Assembly: GCF_001270265.1 (NCBI RefSeq)
Contig: NZ_LGAP01000003.1
Coordinates: 62,001-126,000, forward strand
Origin: Ensifer adhaerens
GTDB taxonomy: Bacteria; Pseudomonadota; Alphaproteobacteria; Rhizobiales; Rhizobiaceae
DNA length: 64,000 nt
Direction of reading: 5' to 3'
The position numbers and the translations under genes are program-made. Numbering within the stretch: the first letter of the stretch is position 1; every line of letters begins with the position of its first letter. The notes under the pieces are model-generated. The model was not told where the DNA came from and ran no database searches. It saw only the letters and a program-made list of their open reading frames with translations. Below, piece after piece: positions 34,073 through 42,411 of the stretch.

Positions 34073-35050
34073 ATGCTGAATTCTGCACCTTCGATCAGGA
34101 TCAGGACGTTCTTGGCCATTGCGCCCTATCTGGCGAAGCACGATGTCTCGGCGATTGAGTTCTGCAAGCGCCTCGGCATATCGCCAAACGTATTCCAGAA
34201 TGCCGATGGCTGGCTTCCGCGCGCCCAGTGCTTTCGCTTGGGCAATGACCTGGCGGCCGTCGCGGGGGATCCGTTCGCAGGCGCGCATGTCGGCTCCTCG
34301 ACCGACCTCCGCGAGCTCGGCGGGTGGGGACAATCCGTTCTCGCAGCAAAGGATGTGGCTCACGCATGCGCGCTCGCGTCCGGCAATGTGCCGTCGATTC
34401 ACCGCGGTTCAGATGTACGCTTCCTGGTGGAGGGCAGAACCGCTCGAATCGTCTTCCGCTTCGCGGATCGTTGCGAATTCGATCCCCGGCAGTTCATCTT
34501 CGGTAGTCTCGCGGTCCTGCGAAAGGTGCCTCTTTTGGCGGGGGAACCGTCCGGCATAAAGGTTCGACTGACCGCGACGAAGACGCGAGGGGTCGAGGCA
34601 CTCGAGGAGTGCCTCGGGCCCAATATCGAATTGGGCTGCGAGCACGACATGATCGAATTCGATCGCGAGTTGCTCGATCTGCCTCTCAAAACCCACGAAA
34701 CTGGCCCCTCAAAGGCGACGACGGCCCTGACATCGACGGTGGAGGTGGCACGGCTGCTCAGCGACAGGCTCTCCGACGACCATGAGCTTAGCTTGAAAGC
34801 CATGGCAGGAAGAGTTGACGTGTCCGTGCGTACCCTGCAGAGGCGCCTAAAATACTGCGGCGTCGAGTTCGAGGAACTGCTTGACGAGACTCGGCGAAGC
34901 GAGGCTATCCGACTGATCCGCGAAGGCGGTCACAGCATGACCGAGATCGCCTATCGGGTGGGTTACAGCGATCCCGCGCATTTCACGCGCGCATTTAGAC
35001 GCTGGACAGGAAAGGCGCCATCTCGCTTCCAAAGCCAGGATGGTGAATGA
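34073..35050 (+). CDS. AraC-family regulator, second of the DUF1254 island
   Basis: 325 residues from the ATG at MLNSAPSIR; a TTG ten codons upstream is possible. The N-terminal arabinose-binding-type domain spans about residues 10-210. The C-terminal helix-turn-helix pair comprises LSLKAMAGRVDVSVRTLQRRLK and MTEIAYRVGYSDPAHFTRAFRRW. It is divergent from DUF2092 across about 150 bases. It has the same architecture as the regulator at 27322 but is a clearly different sequence, so two regulators may govern the two halves of this locus. Confidence 0.9.
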   Translation: MLNSAPSIRIRTFLAIAPYLAKHDVSAIEFCKRLGISPNVFQNADGWLPRAQCFRLGNDLAAVAGDPFAGAHVGSSTDLRELGGWGQSVLAAKDVAHACALASGNVPSIHRGSDVRFLVEGRTARIVFRFADRCEFDPRQFIFGSLAVLRKVPLLAGEPSGIKVRLTATKTRGVEALEECLGPNIELGCEHDMIEFDRELLDLPLKTHETGPSKATTALTSTVEVARLLSDRLSDDHELSLKAMAGRVDVSVRTLQRRLKYCGVEFEELLDETRRSEAIRLIREGGHSMTEIAYRVGYSDPAHFTRAFRRWTGKAPSRFQSQDGE

Positions 35051-35324
35051 TCTTTTCCCTGCGATAAAGTCGTGCGCAGACGCTGGAAAAAGGTTCTCCC
35101 GGAGCGGTAGATGTTCAGCTTACCGTTCAGAAATCGATGATGCATGACGTCAGCCATCACTTTTCTATCCACGCCGCGAGATTTCAATCAAGCAGCGTGT
35201 TCATCATCAAAGGCGAAAGCCGTCATGCCCTTGCCCGTGAGATTCCCACGGTGCCCCTTATTGAGCCACGGAAATACCCGGACTTGCTCTTCCGGACAGC
35301 CAAAGGGCAGATCTCGACGCGGCG

Positions 35325-35519
35325 ATGGATCGACGACAGATGGCCTATATCGACCAATTTATCATGTTCTGCGCTGGCGTTTGGATGACGGCGGTGGGTC
35401 TGCGCTATCTCGACATCGGCTCCCGGCAAGACTGGCTGAAACAGTTTGCCAGGCATTTCCGCTGGATGGGGCCGCTTTTGATCGTCATCTCGGTCCTTCT
35501 GCTGTTTGCACCGAGGTAG
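35325..35519 (+). CDS. 64-residue putative membrane protein
   Basis: Two hydrophobic segments (residues 9-29 and 46-62) flank a charged middle, SRQDWLKQFARHFRW, and the peptide ends LLLFAPR. An internal ATG at 35340 (MAYIDQF) is an equally good start; neither has a strong ribosome site. The hydrophobic pattern argues that this is a real small gene and not chance. The function is unknown. The 275 bases before it (35051-35324) hold no recognised gene. Confidence 0.42.
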   Translation: MDRRQMAYIDQFIMFCAGVWMTAVGLRYLDIGSRQDWLKQFARHFRWMGPLLIVISVLLLFAPR

Positions 35520-35609
35520 CGCTTTGTCCACCGGCCTCCAGGGCAAAGAAGGAGGTTGTCCACTGAGTCAGAGCTGGCTTTGCATTCCGAGGCCGGGACA
35601 CCTGGCATG

Positions 35610-35800
35610 CAAGGAGGTACGGTTCTCGATTTGCCGCGCAGGCCGCCAAGCTCCGCGCTAAGATCGTCAGCGATCTGGAAGCTGGTGACCCGGTAGAACG
35701 TCCTTGTTGTAGCTCGGATTGCTGCGTGACTTGGCGACGGTCCGGATGTCGACCACTTCAGCGACTTCGCCAGCCGCAGCAAACCCGCGAACTGCTGCAT
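35610..35800 (-). pseudogene. DUF488-family remnant, frameshifted
   Basis: The minus strand reads FAGLLRLA, then in a second frame EVVDIRTVAKSRSNPSYNKDVLPG, then in the first frame again AELGGLRGKSRTVPP. This order is the DUF488 signature (V-D-R-T-V-x-x-S-R-x-N-P-x-Y, then ELGGLRG). Two frameshifts and truncations at both ends mark it as a pseudogene. The rest of the gap, 35520-35609 and 35801-35915, shows nothing recognisable. Confidence 0.6.
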
Positions 35801-35915
35801 GCGCCGATTGGAATGTACATTGGAAAGCGGTTACCGGAACGGCAACCTGAGCCAGGCATCCGGCCGAAACTGCTCTTTGCAGATTTAACCTGACATCACC
35901 CGGTTACCCCTTCTT

Positions 35916-37232
35916 TCAGAGCGTCTTCAGCACATCGCCGAGTGCATCAGCGAGCATATCGGCGTTCTCGCGGGAGAAGACGAGGGGAGGACGGATCTTC
36001 AGAACGTTAGCATTGGGGCCTGAGGCGCTGATCAGGATGCGGCGCTCGCGCAGGCCGTTGACGATGCGTGTCGTCAGGGCCGCGTCAGGACGCTTTGTGG
36101 CCGAGTCGGCGATGATCTCGACGCCGATGAAGAGCCCAGTCCCGCGCACGTCGCCGATCGCCGGATGGGTAGCTGAGAGGCTCTTCACCCTATCCATCAG
36201 GTGGCGACCAACCACCAGCGCATTCTGCTGCAGGCCTTCAATGCGGATCGTGTCCAGCACCGCTTTGCCGGCGGCGGCAGCGACTGGATTGCCGCCGAAT
36301 GTGTTGAAATAGCGCGCCCGAGGACCGAACTCGGCAATGACCTCCGGGCGAAGAACGATGCCGGCCATCGGATAGCCGTTGCCCATCGGCTTGCCGATCG
36401 TCACCATATCGGGCGCGACGCCGTGGCGTTCGAAGCCCCACATGGCCTCGCCGGTGCGGCCGAAGCCGGGCTGTACTTCATCCGCCACGAAGAGACCGCC
36501 TGCCTCATGGATGGCGTCCACCGCCGGCTTCAGAAAACCTTTCGGCCCCTCGAAAATACCGTCGCTCGAAAAGATCGTGTCGGTGATCAGCATGGCCGGC
36601 TTGATGCCGTGGCGCTTCAGGTCAGCAATCGCCGCGCGCACGTCGCGGCCGAACTTTTCCATCATCTCCTCGGCGGAATGACGGTAGCTGTCCGGGGCGG
36701 GCACGGTGCGCACATGCCGGCCCAGCGTCACGGCTTCGCCGAGGGAGGGCGAGAATTCCGCGACGGCGCCCGTGAGGCCGTGATAGGCAAGCTCCGTCGC
36801 GATGATGCCTGTGCCGCCGGTGACGAAGCGGGCGATGCGCACCGCAAGGTCATTCGCCTCGCTGCCGGTACAGGTGAACATGGCCTGGCTGAGCGCTTCG
36901 GGGAAAGTGGCCGTCAGCGCCTCTGCATAGTCGATGATGCCTTCGTGCAGGTAGCGCGTGTGGGTGTTAAGCACGGCGGTTTGCCTGGTGATCGCCTCCA
37001 CCACGCGCGGGTGGCAATGGCCGAGCGAGGCGACGTTATTGTAGGCATCGAGATATCGTTCGCCGGCCGCGTCATAGAGAAAGACGCCTTCGGCGCGCAC
37101 GAGATGCAGCGGTTTTTCATAGAAGAGGCGGTAGGCGGGACCGAGCACTTTTTCCCGGCGCGCGATCAGCGCCCGTTCGGCCTCGTCGAGCCGTTCGAAA
37201 TCTTCGTGCGAGAAAGCATTCACCATCGACAT
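35916..37232 (-). CDS. class-III aminotransferase-fold PLP enzyme (phospholyase candidate)
   Basis: 438 residues from MSMVNAF, two bases after the kinase-like gene stop. The PLP fold is complete: TCTGSEANDLAVR, the DEVQPGFGRTG aspartate that contacts the cofactor, and the lysine in VTIGKPMGNGYP that forms the internal aldimine. The YLDAYNNVASLGHCHP opening matches the AGXT2L/ethanolamine-phosphate and phosphohydroxylysine phospholyase branch, not omega-transaminases. With the phosphotransferase next to it, a two-step route (phosphorylate an amino alcohol, then eliminate phosphate and ammonia) is likely. The exact substrate is inferred. Confidence 0.85.
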   Translation of the reverse strand: MSMVNAFSHEDFERLDEAERALIARREKVLGPAYRLFYEKPLHLVRAEGVFLYDAAGERYLDAYNNVASLGHCHPRVVEAITRQTAVLNTHTRYLHEGIIDYAEALTATFPEALSQAMFTCTGSEANDLAVRIARFVTGGTGIIATELAYHGLTGAVAEFSPSLGEAVTLGRHVRTVPAPDSYRHSAEEMMEKFGRDVRAAIADLKRHGIKPAMLITDTIFSSDGIFEGPKGFLKPAVDAIHEAGGLFVADEVQPGFGRTGEAMWGFERHGVAPDMVTIGKPMGNGYPMAGIVLRPEVIAEFGPRARYFNTFGGNPVAAAAGKAVLDTIRIEGLQQNALVVGRHLMDRVKSLSATHPAIGDVRGTGLFIGVEIIADSATKRPDAALTTRIVNGLRERRILISASGPNANVLKIRPPLVFSRENADMLADALGDVLKTL

Positions 37233-37234
37233 GA

Positions 37235-38284
37235 TCAGGCCTCGGAAAGGTTGGGCACGAGCCTTTTCAGCCCGGCCGGCGTCAGATTGGATATGTTTTG
37301 AAGCCCCCGCCAGGCGGTGGCGTGGTTGCGCATGATGTAGTCGCGGTTTTCCGGGAAGCGTGCGGAGCGCCACTCGGCGATGATGAGGGACATCGCCAGC
37401 CGTGACCGGGTCAACACCGGCAGAAGCTCCATTTCGGCAGGCTCCAACGCACGTGCCGAAAGAAACCCCTCCAGGAAGGAACTCGTGCGCGCCGCCCAGT
37501 TTTCCGTCGCCAGATGATAGGAAAGCGCCACGGCAAGGTCGTTGATGAGCGGCGCATGGACCATGTCGCCGAAATCGATGATGCCGACGACTGCGGTGGG
37601 TGCGGCCGGATCGAGCAAGACATTGTGCGGGTTGAAGTCGTTGTGGATGATCTGTCGCCGCTTGAGCCTGGTGATAGCGGGAAGCGCCCGCTCGAATTCC
37701 GCCAGCACGGCTTCCGCCTGCGCCCGGCGTTCGGGCGCGACATGGTCGACGACGGCGGTGAGATCGAGCGTGTGGGAAATGTCCCACATCAGCTTTCCCG
37801 CCGGCGGGCGTCCGTCATAGTCCTCAAGGCCAAGCCCGAGTTCCGCAAGTGCCCGGCCGACGTTGCGGCTCTGCGCCTCGGAGGCGGGTGTGCGGTACTG
37901 CAATTCGCCGCGCAGGAAAGTGAGCAGGCGCATGATGCGCGGGCCATCGGCGGTGGAAAGCGTGTGGCTCGGCTCTCCGCTTTTCGTGGGTATGAGCCGC
38001 GGCACCGGGACGGCGGGGGGGGCAGCCTCCAGATGCAGGAGCGCACCGTCCTGGAATTCCAGCGCGGCCGGGTCCTCGGCGGGATTGGCAATCTTGAGGA
38101 TGAAGTCCGTCCCGTCCGAGCGGGTGAAAAGAAAGGTCTCGTCTCTTTCGCTGGAAAGCCGCCTGATCGTGCCGGCCACGCCATAGACCTGCATTACCGC
38201 GGCCTCGGCATCGGAAAGCGATGTCGCACTCCACGTCGCCGACATGGAATCGGCCTTCTTGGCGGTGGGCGATGGCTCCGTCAT
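37235..38284 (-). CDS. APH-fold phosphotransferase, hydroxylysine-kinase-like
   Basis: 349 residues starting at MTEPSPT. The kinase fold shows a lysine in FILKIANP, the catalytic loop IIHNDFNPHNVLLD (aspartate and asparagine) and the metal-binding IIDFGDMVHAPLINDLAVAL. The family includes aminoglycoside and choline kinases. The close pairing with a phospholyase-type PLP enzyme matches hydroxylysine kinase, which in many bacteria is fused to that enzyme. Drug resistance is less likely. It is divergent from the GntR gene. Confidence 0.82.
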   Translation of the reverse strand: MTEPSPTAKKADSMSATWSATSLSDAEAAVMQVYGVAGTIRRLSSERDETFLFTRSDGTDFILKIANPAEDPAALEFQDGALLHLEAAPPAVPVPRLIPTKSGEPSHTLSTADGPRIMRLLTFLRGELQYRTPASEAQSRNVGRALAELGLGLEDYDGRPPAGKLMWDISHTLDLTAVVDHVAPERRAQAEAVLAEFERALPAITRLKRRQIIHNDFNPHNVLLDPAAPTAVVGIIDFGDMVHAPLINDLAVALSYHLATENWAARTSSFLEGFLSARALEPAEMELLPVLTRSRLAMSLIIAEWRSARFPENRDYIMRNHATAWRGLQNISNLTPAGLKRLVPNLSEA

Positions 38285-38403
38285 GCTTGCTCCGTTGGGT
38301 GCGGTTTCCCACATTTCATTCTATTGTCTGCGCCGTCTGCTGACCACGGCGCCGACTATATTGCCGCGGCAAGCCGATTGGCGGATGATGCCCGCGACAT
38401 GTC

Positions 38404-38439
38404 ATACTTGAAACACACCGAAAAAGATGCATCAAGTAT
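38404..38439. promoter_or_regulatory. candidate operator in the divergent kinase/gntR promoter region
   Basis: ATACTTGA (38404-38411) and TCAAGTAT (38432-38439) are perfect inverted repeats. Inside the right arm region lies GATGCATCAAG (38426-38436), which returns as GATGTATCAAG at 39195, just upstream of the SDR gene. Both sites precede transcription units expected to be controlled by the GntR regulator in between. Confidence 0.5.
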
Positions 38440-38468
38440 CTTGTTATTCGATTTTGCGGACCAATTCC

Positions 38469-39149
38469 ATGCCTCAATTCACGTCACTGGATCATGAGAA
38501 CCTCAACAGCGCCGTTTATGGTGCGTTGTGCGATGCCCTGATCCAGGGCCGGTTCCAGCCCGGCGACCGGCTGAAGATCCGCGATCTGGCGGAACAATTC
38601 GGCACGAGCGTCACACCGATCCGCGACGCCATCCTCCGGCTTGCCAATGACGAGGCGATCACCTTCCGCTCGCCGCGCGACATCCGCATCCCGGGTTTGA
38701 GCGAAAACCGCTACCGTGAGATCCGCGCAATCCGTGTCCGGCTGGAGGGATTGGCGGCGGAAACTGCCGCCCAGGTGGCGACGAGCACGGATATCGAGGC
38801 GTTGGAACGCATCTTGCGCGAAAACGAACAGGCAATCGAGGCCGGCGACCGGCTGAAGGGCACGCAACTCAACCAGGCCTTCCACTTCCTGCTGCCGCAG
38901 ATCGCTGGGCTGCCGGTGCTGAACGGCATCCTGCGGCGGCTCTGGCTGCAGATGGGACCGCACATTTCCGATGCCTATATAGAGGGCGGACGTGCGATGA
39001 TCGACCATCACTACCCGGTCGTCGAAGCCCTGAAACGGCACGATTCCGCCGCCGCCTCGATGGCGATCGTCGACGATATCCTGCTCGGCGGCAAGCCAAT
39101 CCTCGAGCGCATCGAACGGGACACGGAGCAGGAAGCGCGCCGGGCCTGA
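38469..39149 (+). CDS. GntR-family regulator, FCD subfamily, of the amine locus
   Basis: 226 residues from MPQFTSLD. The winged helix-turn-helix covers residues 8-75 (YGALCDALIQGRFQPGDRLKIRDLAEQFGTSVTPIRDAI in successive elements) and the FCD effector domain about 85-210, with its metal-binding pattern (FHFLLPQ, DHHYPVVEAL). A longer in-frame start at 38427 would begin inside the operator. It lies between the divergent kinase/phospholyase pair and the SDR/ABC genes and probably controls both. Confidence 0.9.
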   Translation: MPQFTSLDHENLNSAVYGALCDALIQGRFQPGDRLKIRDLAEQFGTSVTPIRDAILRLANDEAITFRSPRDIRIPGLSENRYREIRAIRVRLEGLAAETAAQVATSTDIEALERILRENEQAIEAGDRLKGTQLNQAFHFLLPQIAGLPVLNGILRRLWLQMGPHISDAYIEGGRAMIDHHYPVVEALKRHDSAAASMAIVDDILLGGKPILERIERDTEQEARRA

Positions 39150-39194
39150 CACCGCTTGGAAGAGGAGGCTTGCAATTCATGGGCGGCCTATTAC

Positions 39195-39205
39195 GATGTA
39201 TCAAG
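39195..39205. promoter_or_regulatory. second copy of the GATGyATCAAG motif, candidate operator
   Basis: GATGTATCAAG differs by one base from the copy at 38426-38436, and the flanking bases extend it to a partial dyad with GCATCAAG. It lies 20 bases before the SDR start, overlapping the ribosome site region, so binding here could also block translation initiation or elongation of the transcript. Confidence 0.45.
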
Positions 39206-39225
39206 CATCAAGAGGAAACGCTCGC

Positions 39226-39966
39226 ATGACTGAAGAATGCCGCTACATGTTGCTGACGGGGGCGAGCCGCGGGATCGGGCATGCGACGGTCAAGCTCTTC
39301 CAGTCGAAGGGCTGGCGCATTCTCACCGTTTCCCGCCAGTCCTTTTCCGAGGAATGCGCCTGGCCGTCCGCCCGCGAGAGCCATATCCAGGCCGACCTCG
39401 CGGATCTCACGCAGATCGACCGCCTGGCAGCGACCGTGCGCGAGCGCCTGCCGAACGGCCGGCTGCACGCGCTCGTCAACAATGCCGGCATTTCGCCGAA
39501 GGGGCCGGGCAAGAGCCGCCTCGGTGTGCTGGATACGGATGCCGATGTCTGGACGCAGGTGCTCAACGTCAATCTTGTCTCGACCGCTTTGATCGCACGC
39601 GCGCTCATGCCGGAACTGGAAGCGGCGAAGGGCTCGATCGTCAATGTTACGTCCATCGCCGGCTCGCGCGTCCACCCCTTCGCAGGCGTTGCCTATGCGG
39701 CGTCCAAGGCGGCGCTTGCCTCATTGACCCGCGAAATGGCGCACGAATTCGGCCAACGCGGGGTCAGGGCGAATGCCATCGCGCCGGGCGAGATCGAAAC
39801 GTCGATCCTGTCGCCCGGAACGGATGAACTGGTGGCGGCGGAAGTGCCGATGCGAAGACTGGGCGAACCGCGCGAAGTCGCGGAGACCATCTATTTCCTC
39901 TGCACCGAACCATCGTCCTACATCAACGGCGCGGAAATCCACATCAACGGAGGACAACACGTCTGA
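39226..39966 (+). CDS. short-chain dehydrogenase/reductase (SDR)
   Basis: 246 residues from MTEECRYM with AGAGGA upstream. Classical SDR marks are present: TGASRGIG for the dinucleotide, NNAGIS, the catalytic serine in NVTSIAGSR and YAASK for the tyrosine and lysine, then PGEIETSI. The C-terminus ends INGAEIHINGGQHV. It would use NAD(P)H on an alcohol or carbonyl. The position suggests that it oxidises or reduces an intermediate of the amine pathway; the substrate is unknown. Confidence 0.9.
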   Translation: MTEECRYMLLTGASRGIGHATVKLFQSKGWRILTVSRQSFSEECAWPSARESHIQADLADLTQIDRLAATVRERLPNGRLHALVNNAGISPKGPGKSRLGVLDTDADVWTQVLNVNLVSTALIARALMPELEAAKGSIVNVTSIAGSRVHPFAGVAYAASKAALASLTREMAHEFGQRGVRANAIAPGEIETSILSPGTDELVAAEVPMRRLGEPREVAETIYFLCTEPSSYINGAEIHINGGQHV

Positions 39967-40181
39967 CGATCGTCAACGGGGGAAAATCCCCTCAGACCGA
40001 CAAGGACCAGAATGCATCATTCGGTCGGACGAACGCCCGGGGAGAAAGGGCGCGACGACCGGAGAGGCAGAAATAATCGCGATACGCCAAAGACAGGGAC
40101 GGGTCAGCAGTCCGCATGAGATCGTCAACTGAGCCGGCGGCTGACGTCGGCGCCTTCACAAACAAAGAAAAGGGGAGTGCA

Positions 40182-41234
40182 ATGAAGACTATCTTGAAAG
40201 CGGGTGTTCTGGCGGCCGCCGTCGTCGTGCTGTCGGCAAGCCTTGCCGCACCGGCATTCGCACGGGACCTGACCGTCGTCTCCTGGGGCGGCAACTATCA
40301 GGATGCGCAGCGCAACATCTATTTCAAGCCGTTCGCCGAAAAGTCCGGCAAGCCGGTGCTCGACGAAGCCTGGGACGGCGGCATCGGCGTCATCCAGTCG
40401 AAGGTCAAGGCCGGCGCACCGAACTGGGATGCCGTGCAGGTGGAAGCCGAAGAGTTGGCGCTCGGCTGTGCCGACGGTCTCTATGAAAAGATCGACTGGG
40501 ACAAGATGGGCGGCAAGGACAAGTTCCTCGATTCTGCGGTCGATGACTGTGGTGTCGGCGCCATCGTCTGGTCGACGGCGATCGCCTATGACGGTGACAA
40601 GCTGAAGGAAGGCCCGGCCTCCTGGGCGGACTTCTGGGACGTCGAAAAATTCCCCGGCAAGCGCGCGCTGCGCAAGGGCCCGAAATATACGCTCGAATTC
40701 GCGCTGCTCGCCGATGGCGTCTCTAAGGACGAGCTGTACGACGTGCTTGGGACCGACGAAGGGGTCGAGCGCGCCTTCAAGAAGCTCGATGAGCTGAAAC
40801 CGCACATCGTTTGGTGGGAATCGGGCGCCCAGCCGCTGCAGTTCCTCGCCTCCGGCGAAGTGGCGATGACGTCGGCCTATAACGGCCGCATAACCGGCAT
40901 CAACCGCACAGAAGGCAAGAACTTCAAGGTCGTCTGGCCGGGCAGCATCTACGCCGTCGATAGCTGGGTGGTGCTGAAGGATGCGGAAAACAAGGACGCC
41001 GCACAGGACTTTATCGCCTTCGCAAGCCTGCCCGAACATCAGGCGAAGCTGCCGGAATTCGTCGCATACGGCCTGCCGAACAAGGAAGCCGCAGCCAAGG
41101 TTCCGGCGGAATTCGCGAAGGACCTGCCGACCGATCCGGCGAACATGACGGAGTCGATCTCGCTGAATGTGGACTTCTGGATCGACAATGCCGAAACGCT
41201 GACGCAGCGCTTCAACGCCTGGCTGGCCCAGTAA
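40182..41234 (+). CDS. ABC importer substrate-binding protein, polyamine/PotD type
   Basis: 350 residues starting at MKTILKAG after an AAAGGGGAG site. The Sec signal ends APAFAR near residue 28. The mature protein begins DLTVVSWGGNYQDAQRN, the usual opening of the PotD-like group. It has DEAWDGGIGVIQSKVKAG and the YNGRITG and WPGSIYAVDSWVVLK segments of the second lobe. These proteins bind polyamines, amino alcohols or similar cations. Together with the three downstream genes it forms a complete importer. About 215 bases (39967-40181) separate it from the SDR, with no recognised gene. Confidence 0.92.
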   Translation: MKTILKAGVLAAAVVVLSASLAAPAFARDLTVVSWGGNYQDAQRNIYFKPFAEKSGKPVLDEAWDGGIGVIQSKVKAGAPNWDAVQVEAEELALGCADGLYEKIDWDKMGGKDKFLDSAVDDCGVGAIVWSTAIAYDGDKLKEGPASWADFWDVEKFPGKRALRKGPKYTLEFALLADGVSKDELYDVLGTDEGVERAFKKLDELKPHIVWWESGAQPLQFLASGEVAMTSAYNGRITGINRTEGKNFKVVWPGSIYAVDSWVVLKDAENKDAAQDFIAFASLPEHQAKLPEFVAYGLPNKEAAAKVPAEFAKDLPTDPANMTESISLNVDFWIDNAETLTQRFNAWLAQ

Positions 41235-41250
41235 GAACATCCGCCGCGAA

Positions 41251-41268
41251 GGCGCCCCGACGGGCGCC
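41251..41268 (+). terminator. GC-rich hairpin between binding-protein and ATPase genes
   Basis: GGCGCCC (41251-41257) and GGGCGCC (41262-41268) form a perfect seven-base-pair stem with a CGAC loop, 17 bases after the binding-protein stop. There is no T run, so it is more likely a partial terminator or mRNA-stabilising hairpin. That would give more binding protein than transporter, a common arrangement. Confidence 0.5.
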
Positions 41269-41343
41269 CTTCCAGCCTGGCCGGATGCGTTCTCACGGGT
41301 TTTCCGGATGGCGCATCCTTCGCCTCTAGCGATGGAGTCTTCC

Positions 41344-42411
41344 GTGGCCGAATTCATTCGATTTGACCGCATCACCAAATTCTACGGCCCGCTCTGCGTG
41401 GTTGAAAACCTGGCTCTCGGCATTGGGAAGGGCGAGTTCGTAAGCCTGCTCGGCCCCTCCGGCTCCGGCAAGACGACGCTCCTGATGATGCTGGCGGGTT
41501 TCGAGCAGCCGACCTCCGGCAATATCCTGCTGGACGGAACGGCGATCAACGACGTGCCGACCCATAAGCGGGATATGGGCGTCGTCTTCCAGAGTTATGC
41601 CCTGTTCCCGCATATGTCGGTCGGCGAGAACGTGGCCTTCCCGTTGCAGATGCGCAGGCTGGGCAAGGCGGAGATCGCCGAGCGCGTGGCGCGGGCGCTG
41701 GATATGGTGCAGCTGTCGGCCTTCGTCGACCGCCGGCCTTCGCAACTCTCCGGTGGGCAGCAACAGCGTGTGGCGCTTTCCCGCGCCCTGGTCTTCGAGC
41801 CACGCGTCGTGCTGATGGACGAGCCGCTCGGCGCGCTCGACAAGCAGTTGCGCGAGCAGATGCAGCTCGACATCCGTGACCTGCACCGCCGCCTTGGCGT
41901 GACGATTGTCTTCGTCACACATGACCAGTCGGAGGCGCTGACCATGTCGGACCGTGTCGCCGTCTTCAACAAGGGTAAGATTGAGCAGATCGGCACCCCG
42001 CGGCAGGTCTATGACGAACCGGCGACGCGCTTCGTCGCGGAATTTATCGGCGAGACCAATCTGGTCGAGGGTGTCGTCGAGGCGGTGCAGGGGCAGGAGG
42101 CGACCGTGCGCCTGCGGTCCGGCGCGCATATCGTTTCGGCCGTTTCCGGCAGCGTCGCCTCCGGCCAGCCCGTCTTTCTCTCCATCCGGCCGGAGCGGGT
42201 CGATCTCAGCGAGACGCGCGGCGAAGCGCGCAATTGCCTGGAAACGGAAGTGACCGATTCCGTCTATCAGGGCGATCATCTGCGCGTGCAGTTGCAGAAC
42301 GCCGCACAACCGTTGATCGCAAAGCTCGGTCGACGGTCGCGCGAATTCCCGCCGGGCACCAAGGTCTATGCGGCCTTTTCAGCCGGCGATTGCCGGGTCA
42401 TCGCGCCATGA
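41344..42411 (+). CDS. ABC importer ATPase, PotA type
   Basis: 355 residues from a GTG (reading V/M-AEFIRFDRITKFYG) with GGAG seven bases before; ATGs at 41332 and 41308 are alternative starts. Walker A is GPSGSGKTT, the signature is LSGGQQQRVALSRAL, and Walker B is VVLMDEPLGALD. The TOBE-type C-terminal domain (residues 270-355) includes FLSIRPERVDL. It powers the importer. The stop overlaps the next start (ATGA). Confidence 0.92.
   Translation: MAEFIRFDRITKFYGPLCVVENLALGIGKGEFVSLLGPSGSGKTTLLMMLAGFEQPTSGNILLDGTAINDVPTHKRDMGVVFQSYALFPHMSVGENVAFPLQMRRLGKAEIAERVARALDMVQLSAFVDRRPSQLSGGQQQRVALSRALVFEPRVVLMDEPLGALDKQLREQMQLDIRDLHRRLGVTIVFVTHDQSEALTMSDRVAVFNKGKIEQIGTPRQVYDEPATRFVAEFIGETNLVEGVVEAVQGQEATVRLRSGAHIVSAVSGSVASGQPVFLSIRPERVDLSETRGEARNCLETEVTDSVYQGDHLRVQLQNAAQPLIAKLGRRSREFPPGTKVYAAFSAGDCRVIAP

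Noticed and set aside
36201-37301. 366-codon open frame opposite the aminotransferase-fold gene
   Set aside because: Antisense shadow; the minus-strand gene has the full PLP-enzyme motif set.
37235-38284. Aminoglycoside resistance kinase
   Set aside because: The APH fold is shared, but the neighbouring phospholyase-type PLP enzyme and amine importer make a metabolic kinase far more likely.
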